A stretch of 28,713 nt of DNA, from contig JAYPQA010000078.1 of assembly GCA_038131695.1 (NCBI GenBank), positions 1 to 28,713 on the forward strand. The letters run 5' to 3'. The position numbers were made by a program, and so were the translations under genes. Below are positions 23,394-28,713 of the stretch, one piece after another. Numbering within the stretch: the stretch's first letter is position 1; every line of letters starts with the position of its first letter. The notes under the pieces are model-generated. The model saw nothing but the letters and a program-made list of their open reading frames with translations, ran no database searches and was not told the DNA's origin. The stretch comes from JADHLK01 sp038131695 (GTDB lineage Bacteria > Pseudomonadota > Alphaproteobacteria > Puniceispirillales > Puniceispirillaceae).

Positions 23394-24271
23394 AGGCGGT
23401 GGCCCAGCTCTTCAAAACAGGTTTTTTCAGAAAGCCCGGCCCCGACATTGGCCGGGCGTATATGCCAGCCGCGCAGAACCAGCAGCTCAGCCTGATCGGC
23501 TTTCGGATAGAAAAAGAAATCGGCAACACAATAAGAGCTGCGATATTGCCAGACCCGCATGGCCCCTTCAGCACGGATAAAATCTGCCGCGCCAATCTCA
23601 GCGATCAGCAACTCTGCTGACCAGCCAACCGCCTGCTCTGGATCAAACAAAGGCGGCGGTGGCGGCGGGGCAGGCTTTGGTTTTATCACCTGCGCCGGCT
23701 CAGCCGGGGTGGGGGCGGCCTGCTCTTTTGGGGCAGGCTCTATGGGGGCAGGCTGTTTTGGGGCCGCGGCCTCTGGCTGGGTTTTTGGCACAGGTTTAGC
23801 TTCAGGCACAGCTTCAGGCTCTGGCATGGACTCTGGCGCAGGCTCTGGCATGGACTCTGGCATGGACTCTGGCACAGGCTCTGGCACAGGCTCTGGCACG
23901 GGCACCCGCGGCGGCGTCAGCATGGCCAGTTCCCGGGGCGCTGCTGGGGCTTCCTGTTCCGCAATCTCTGCCGGTCTGGTTTCAGGACTCTTTGCCAGTG
24001 CGTTTTCCGGTGCAGTCTCTTGGGCGGTCTCTTGGGTGGTCTCTGGCGGCGTCTCTTTTGGGGCCGGGACCGGGTCTGCGGCTGGTTTTTCGGCTGCGCC
24101 GCGGGTCAGGGCAGCGGTGATTTCAGGCGCAGGCGGAGCGGCTGGCCGGGGCGTGTTGCCAGCCAAATTGCCAGAGAGATTGCCAGATATAGTACTGGTG
24201 AGGCTCGCCCCTTGCTGACAGGCCGCTAGCAGCAGGGCCGCACACAGAACACCGCCCCTAGAGAGTATCAT
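23390..24271 (-). CDS. Proline-rich lipoprotein of unknown function
   Basis: A 293-residue lipoprotein I cannot name. The signal peptide ends in the lipobox LLAAC, giving Cys18. Residues about 40-215 are low complexity, rich in Pro, Glu and Ala, and contain seven four-residue repeats (VPEP, VPES, MPES, MPEP, APES). A compact C-terminal domain of about 80 residues begins near FDPEQAVGWSAELLIAEIG and has MRVWQYRSSYCVADFFFYP and a final CFEEL. Short domains of this W-Q-Y-R / C-x-x-D-F-F-F-Y kind occur in other alphaproteobacterial lipoproteins with no known role. The start overlaps the maeB end by 14 bases, so the pair is probably translated together. Confidence 0.82.
   Translation of the reverse strand: MILSRGGVLCAALLLAACQQGASLTSTISGNLSGNLAGNTPRPAAPPAPEITAALTRGAAEKPAADPVPAPKETPPETTQETAQETAPENALAKSPETRPAEIAEQEAPAAPRELAMLTPPRVPVPEPVPEPVPESMPESMPEPAPESMPEPEAVPEAKPVPKTQPEAAAPKQPAPIEPAPKEQAAPTPAEPAQVIKPKPAPPPPPPLFDPEQAVGWSAELLIAEIGAADFIRAEGAMRVWQYRSSYCVADFFFYPKADQAELLVLRGWHIRPANVGAGLSEKTCFEELGHRL
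23816..23899 (-). repeat. Seven 12-bp tandem repeats in the lipoprotein gene
   Basis: The plus-strand unit is close to AGGCTCTGGCAT and recurs seven times without a gap: 23816, 23828, 23840, 23852, 23864, 23876 and 23888. Differences are limited to the second and third bases and the last two. The period is four codons, so changes in copy number would keep the reading frame. Confidence 0.9.
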
Positions 24272-26512
24272 AGGCAGCCAGCGCGGCAGCATTGACAATA
24301 TCCGTGACACTGGCCCCCATCTGCACAATCTGGAAGGGATGCGTTGCGCCCAAAATCATCGGGCCGATTACCGTTCCCCCTCCCAGCTGCTGCATCAGCT
24401 TGAAGGAAATATTGGCAGAATGCAGCCCCGGCAGAATCAGGATATTGGCCGGGCCGCTCAACCGGCAGAACGGATAGCGCGATTTCATCAGCTCATAATC
24501 CAGCGCGATATCAACGCTCATCTCGCCATCATATTCAAAATCAACGCCCATCTCATCCAGCAGCGCAACAGCCTCACGCGGGTTTTGCGTAGAGGTCGTG
24601 CCGGCCGGGCTGCCGAAATTGGAAAAAGACAGGATGGCCACCCGCGGCACATGGCCCATCAGCCGCGCCTCAGCCGCCAGCGCGACAGCGATATTGGCCA
24701 GCTGGCGGGCATTGGGCCGCTCATAAATCGAGGTATCTCCCAAAAACACCGTGCGCCCCTTGGAAACCAGCATGGAGGTGCTGACAAACATCTGCTCCGC
24801 AGCTGCATCAATGACCCGCGTCACATGGTCAAAACTGGCCTGAAAGGAACGGGTAACGCCGGTTACCAGCGCATCAGCATGACCATTGGCAACCATGCAG
24901 GCGGCGAACACATTGCGATCCAGATTAACCATGCGCTGACAGTCCCGATACAGGCTGCCGGTGCGCTGCAGGCGGTCATAGAGGAATTGGATATAATCGG
25001 TATTATGATCGGAAATCTTGGCATTGATGATCGGCAGGGTTTCTGCCCCGTCCAGCCCCAGCGCCTCAACCGTTTCCAGAATGCGCCGCTCGCGCCCGAC
25101 CAGAATCGGCTGGCCATAGCCGGCATTGCGGAAAGCCAGGGCGGCGCGGATAACAACCTCTTCCTCACCTTCGGCGAAAACCACCTGTTTTTGATGCGGG
25201 CTGATCCGGTCAAAGACACCTTGCAGGAAATTCGCCGCCGGATTGAGTCTGCCGGACAGGCTGCGGCGATAGGCCTGCATATCCTCAATAGGCCGCTTGG
25301 CAACCCCGCTCTGCATCGCCGCCTCGGCAACAGCTGAGGAGACCGCAGAGATAAGGCGCGGGTCAAACGGCGCCGGGATGATATAGTCCTCGCCATATTT
25401 CAGATTTTCGCCGGCATAGGCTTATTCACCTCATCCGGCACATCTTCCCCGGCCAGCATGGCGATGGCATTGGCGGCGGCGATTTTCTTATCCCCGCCAT
25501 TTATCGCGGTGGCCCGTACATCCAGCGCGCCGCGGAAAATATAGGAAAAGCCCAGAACATTATTCACCTGATTGGGAAAATCAGACCGGCCGGTGGCGAT
25601 GATCGCATCCGGGCGGGCTTTTTTGGCCTCTGCCGGCATAATTTCAGGTCGGATTGGCCATCGCAAAAATGATCGGCTTTTGCGCCATTTTCTTGACCAT
25701 TTTCTGGGTCAGCGCACGGCCACAGACAGGCCCAAAAACACATCTGCCCCGTCTAGAGTCTCTTCCAGAGAGCGCGCCGGTCTTTACGGCATGGGCTGAT
25801 TTCCACTGGTTCATCCCCTCTTCGCGGCCCTGATAGATGACCCCTTCGCGATCCACCAGAATCACATTCTGATGCTTGACACCCATGGCCTTGATCAATT
25901 CCACACAGGCGATGGACGCCGCCCCGGCCCCGTTGGAACCAACCTTGATATCCTTCATCTGGCGGCCTGTCAGATGCAGCGCGTTAATCAGCCCGGCAGC
26001 TGCGATAATGGCCGTGCCATGCTGGTCATCGTGAAAGACCGGAATATCCATAATCTCGCGCAGCCTTTGTTCAATAATGAAACATTCAGGCGATTTTATG
26101 TCTTCGAGATTGATGCCGCCAAAGGATGGGCCAAGCAGGCTGACCGCATCCACAAACCGGTCAACATCCTCTGTCCGACTTCCAGATCGACACCGTCAAT
26201 ATCGGCAAATTTCTTGAACAGAACGGCCTTGCCCTCCATCACCGGCTTGGCCGCCGCCGCGATATTGCCCAGCCCCAGCACCGCTGTGCCGTTGGAAATA
26301 ACCGCAACCAGATTGCCCTTGGCGGTATAGTCATAGGCACTATCCGGATTTTTCGATTTCCAGACAGGGTTCGGCAACCCGGGTGAATAGGCCAGCGAGA
26401 GATCACGCTGTGAGGATAACGGCTTGGTGGGGCGATTTCCAGCTTGCCGGGTCGCCCCATGCTGTGAAATTCCAGCGCATCCTGGCCGCATGCTGTCTGC
26501 TTTTTTGCCCAT
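24258..26512 (-). CDS. maeB: NADP-dependent malic enzyme with C-terminal phosphotransacetylase-like domain, frameshifted
   Basis: MaeB converts malate to pyruvate and CO2 while making NADPH. The N-terminal malic domain has SSQRDLSLAYSPG, YTAKGNLVAVISNGTAVLG and VFHDDQHGTAIIAAAGLIN; the NAD-binding part has KVGSNGAGAASIACVE and IIATGRSDFPNQVNNVLGF. The C-terminal ~350 residues are the phosphotransacetylase-like domain (VVFAEGEEEVVIRAALAF, GTVIGPMILGATHPFQI), intact in one frame from 25316 to the stop. Frame breaks occur between about 26480 and 26400, near 26173, between 25780 and 25730, near 25650 (one C lost) and near 25423 (one G lost). Repaired length is about 750 residues, normal. An AGGGGA site precedes the ATG. 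Error is likelier than loss of function. Confidence 0.92.
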
Positions 26513-26730
26513 TTTATGTCCCCTGGAGCCTATGCCGTTCAGTGAGTTAAGTATTAGGACGGTTGTGGTTTATTTGCAACCGGCTAACTTGTACCCTTTG
26601 CCTTCCTTTTACCTTCCGTTTTTTCCGGGCTGGGCAGGCAAACTCCTGACTTTGTCCTGTGGCGGGCAATCCGGCAGTCTGGAAGCCATGAAAAGCTTCC
26701 TGAAAAAGCCACCGCCGCCGGGCGGACCCG

Positions 26731-28713
26731 GTGGCCAGCCTTACCTCACGCTGCGGAGAAACCGGAGGAAAAGCCGGGGGAAAGCCGGGGCAAGCTGACC
26801 CGATGATGGCGCAATTTCTGGCGGTCAAATCCGACTATCCGGATGCGCTGCTCTTTTACCGGATGGGTGATTTCTATGAAATGTTCTTTGAAGATGCCGA
26901 ACAGGCGGCGGCGGCGCTGGGCATCGCCCTCACCAAGAGGGGCCAGATAGAGGGCCGGGATGTGCCCATGTGCGGGGTTCCGGTGCACGCGCTGGACAGC
27001 TATTTGCCGCGCCTGATCAAACAGGGGTTTCGGGTTGCGATTTGTGAGCAATCCATAGATCCGGAGAGCTTCAAGAAACAGGGCGGCAAAGGGCCGCTGC
27101 CGCGCGCGGTGGTACGGGTGGTGACAGCCGGAACGCTGAATGAGGACGGGCTGCTGAACCCGCAACAAAATAATTATCTGGCGGCGATAGGCCGGGCCGC
27201 AGGCGGGCTGGCCATTGCCTGGGCGGATATGTCCACAGCCGCCTTTTTTGTTGAGGAAACCAAGCCGGAAAACCTGTCGGCCTTGCTGGCCCGGCTGGCG
27301 GCGGCTGAGATTATCCTGCCTGACAGCCTGCTCTCGCAAGAGGCGGTTCAGAAGGCCGAACAGGAACAGGACAGCCCGTTTTTGGCCTTGCCGGCCCGCG
27401 ATTTTGACAGCCAGCAAGCCGAAGCCAGATTGCTGCGTTTTTATCAGCTGCAATCGCTGTCCGGGCTCGGCCAGTTCAGTCGGGCGATGCTGTCGGCGGC
27501 TGGCGGGCTTTTGGCCTATCTGGAGCGCACCCAGCTGGATGCCATGCCGCGCCTCGCCCCGCTGCGCGCCCTGACAGCGGGCCAGATTATGGAGATTGAT
27601 CCGGCAACCAGACGCTCGCTGGAAATTACCCGCACGCTGGATGGCAGCCGGGCAGGCAGTTTGCTGGCAGCTGTGGATTTCACCGCCACAGCCAGCGGGG
27701 CACGGTTGCTGGCCGACCGGCTTTCGGCCCCGCTTTGTGACAAGCCCGCGATAGAGGCGCGGCTTGATTTGGCCAGCTGGTTCACCGAACAGGAAAGCGC
27801 CTGTGAGACGGTGCGCGAAAAGCTGGCCAGCTTGCCGGATATGGAGCGCAGCCTCAGCCGGTTGGCCCAAAATCGCGGCGGCCCGCGCGATCTGGCCGCG
27901 CTGGTTCAGGCCCTGTCGCTCGCCCGCCAGATGGCAGCGATTCTGGATATGGCTGACCAGCTGGCCTTGCCGGACGGGCTGGCCCAGCTGAACGCCAATC
28001 TGCTCTTGCCAGCTGATCTGATAGAGAAGCTGGAGCCGGCGCTGGCTGATGAATTGCCGCTGCTGGCCCGCGAGGGCGGCTTTGTGCGGCCGGGCTATGA
28101 TGCCCAGCTGGACAAGCTGCGCAGTCTGCGCGATGAGAGTCGCCGCCTGATCGCAGGCTTGCAAGGCCAATATTGTGATCTGACCGGCATCAGCTCGCTG
28201 AAGATTAAACATAATAATGTGCTGGGCTATCATATAGAGGTGCGCGCCAATCATGGCGACAAGCTGTTTTCAGATGACCGTTTCATCCACCGCCAGACAA
28301 CTGCCCAGGCGGTGCGCTTTACCACGCCGGACTTGTCTGAGATGGAACGCGAACTCTCTTCGGCGGCGCAGCGTGCCCTGGCTGTAGAGGCAGAGATTTT
28401 TGAACGGCTGACCGCCACTGTTCTGGAACAGGCAGCGGCGCTGGCCAGCTGTTCAGAAGCGCTGGCGCAGCTGGATATTGCTGCTGCGACCGCCAGGCTG
28501 GCCGGCCGCCATAATTGCCAGCGCCCGCAGATCACGGACGGGCTGGATTTTGATATTGTATCCGGGCGCCATCTGGTGGTTGAACGCGCGCTCAGCGCAG
28601 ATCAGTCTTTTATCGCCAATGATTGCCAGCTGCCTGAAGAGGCAAATCTCTGGCTTTTGACCGGCCCGAACATGGCAGGCAAATCCACCTTTTTGCGGCA
28701 AAATGCCCATATT
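26731..28713 (+). CDS. mutS: DNA mismatch repair protein MutS (partial, 3' end cut)
   Basis: MutS recognises mismatches and starts repair with MutL. The N-terminal mismatch-binding domain is visible: PMMAQFLAVKSDYPDALLF, YRMGDFYEMFFEDA (holding the Phe-x-Glu-type contact) and VPMCGVPVHA. Core and clamp domains follow (IMEIDPATRRSLEI, KIKHNNVLGYHIEV). The ATPase Walker A, LLTGPNMAGKSTFLRQNAHI, is the last thing before the window ends. The start is uncertain: GTG at 26731 gives the short leader usual before PMMAQ, while ATGs at 26803/26806 would remove it. A short open frame with a GGAAG site begins at ATG 26688 one frame over, so a sequence error near the start is also possible. Confidence 0.95.
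   Translation, partial: MASLTSRCGETGGKAGGKPGQADPMMAQFLAVKSDYPDALLFYRMGDFYEMFFEDAEQAAAALGIALTKRGQIEGRDVPMCGVPVHALDSYLPRLIKQGFRVAICEQSIDPESFKKQGGKGPLPRAVVRVVTAGTLNEDGLLNPQQNNYLAAIGRAAGGLAIAWADMSTAAFFVEETKPENLSALLARLAAAEIILPDSLLSQEAVQKAEQEQDSPFLALPARDFDSQQAEARLLRFYQLQSLSGLGQFSRAMLSAAGGLLAYLERTQLDAMPRLAPLRALTAGQIMEIDPATRRSLEITRTLDGSRAGSLLAAVDFTATASGARLLADRLSAPLCDKPAIEARLDLASWFTEQESACETVREKLASLPDMERSLSRLAQNRGGPRDLAALVQALSLARQMAAILDMADQLALPDGLAQLNANLLLPADLIEKLEPALADELPLLAREGGFVRPGYDAQLDKLRSLRDESRRLIAGLQGQYCDLTGISSLKIKHNNVLGYHIEVRANHGDKLFSDDRFIHRQTTAQAVRFTTPDLSEMERELSSAAQRALAVEAEIFERLTATVLEQAAALASCSEALAQLDIAAATARLAGRHNCQRPQITDGLDFDIVSGRHLVVERALSADQSFIANDCQLPEEANLWLLTGPNMAGKSTFLRQNAHI

Noticed and set aside
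26424..26798. 124-codon plus-strand frame between maeB and mutS
   Set aside because: Its first part is antisense to maeB and its last part overlaps the mutS leader; composition changes abruptly and no domain is visible. Only the ATG at 26688 is worth keeping as a possible mutS start.
1..28713. Defence system, mobile element, prophage or CRISPR array
   Set aside because: No transposase, integrase, toxin, nuclease-helicase pair, attachment repeat or spaced repeat array was found. comM and yraN look like standard chromosomal genes, not part of a defence island.

Overview
This window looks like a core chromosomal segment of an alphaproteobacterium. The evidence is gene order as much as single genes: a putative secB next to fxsA and divergent from a Tim44-like/Smr/XRE cluster, a hisB-H-A-F-E operon, rph divergent from hrcA followed by grpE-dnaK-dnaJ-dapB, and a malic enzyme fused to a phosphotransacetylase-like domain. 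DNA is fairly GC-rich, genes are tightly packed, and GTG/TTG starts are common. A marine Rhodospirillales/SAR116-like lineage is possible, but that is only an inference. There are no tRNAs, rRNAs, insertion sequences, phage genes or CRISPR arrays that I can see.

Layout: (1) 1-2526: start of a probable secB and fxsA on the minus strand, then tim44-like, smr and an XRE regulator on the plus strand. (2) 2692-6742: histidine biosynthesis operon hisB-hisH-GNAT-hisA-hisF-hisE followed by hinT. (3) 6943-11413: comM on plus, then gshB, a two-BON-domain lipoprotein, yraN and rsmI on minus. (4) 11462-13300: a large LpoA-like lipoprotein, divergent from rsmI. (5) 13289-15872: hemW, rdgB and rph on minus. 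(6) 15995-22033: heat-shock block hrcA-grpE-dnaK-dnaJ, then dapB, on plus. (7) 22010-26512: DUF2244 membrane protein (minus), nth (plus), a proline-rich lipoprotein and maeB (both minus). (8) 26731 to the end: mutS, cut by the window edge just after its Walker A motif.

The genes are housekeeping: histidine and lysine synthesis, protein folding, nucleotide-pool cleaning, DNA repair, envelope functions and central carbon metabolism. I did not find a convincing new multi-gene system. Two things stand out. First, five conserved genes (hisA, hemW, grpE, dnaK, maeB) carry small indels, more than a dozen in dnaK alone, while genes between them are intact; local sequencing or assembly error is the best explanation. 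Second, short tandem repeats of 12-15 bp recur at gene ends and starts: after the XRE gene, after hinT, at the rph/rdgB junction (where each unit carries a possible GTG start), and inside the proline-rich lipoprotein gene. Overlapping gene ends are also unusually consistent: all four convergent gene pairs overlap, and three co-directional pairs share a GTGA stop/start.
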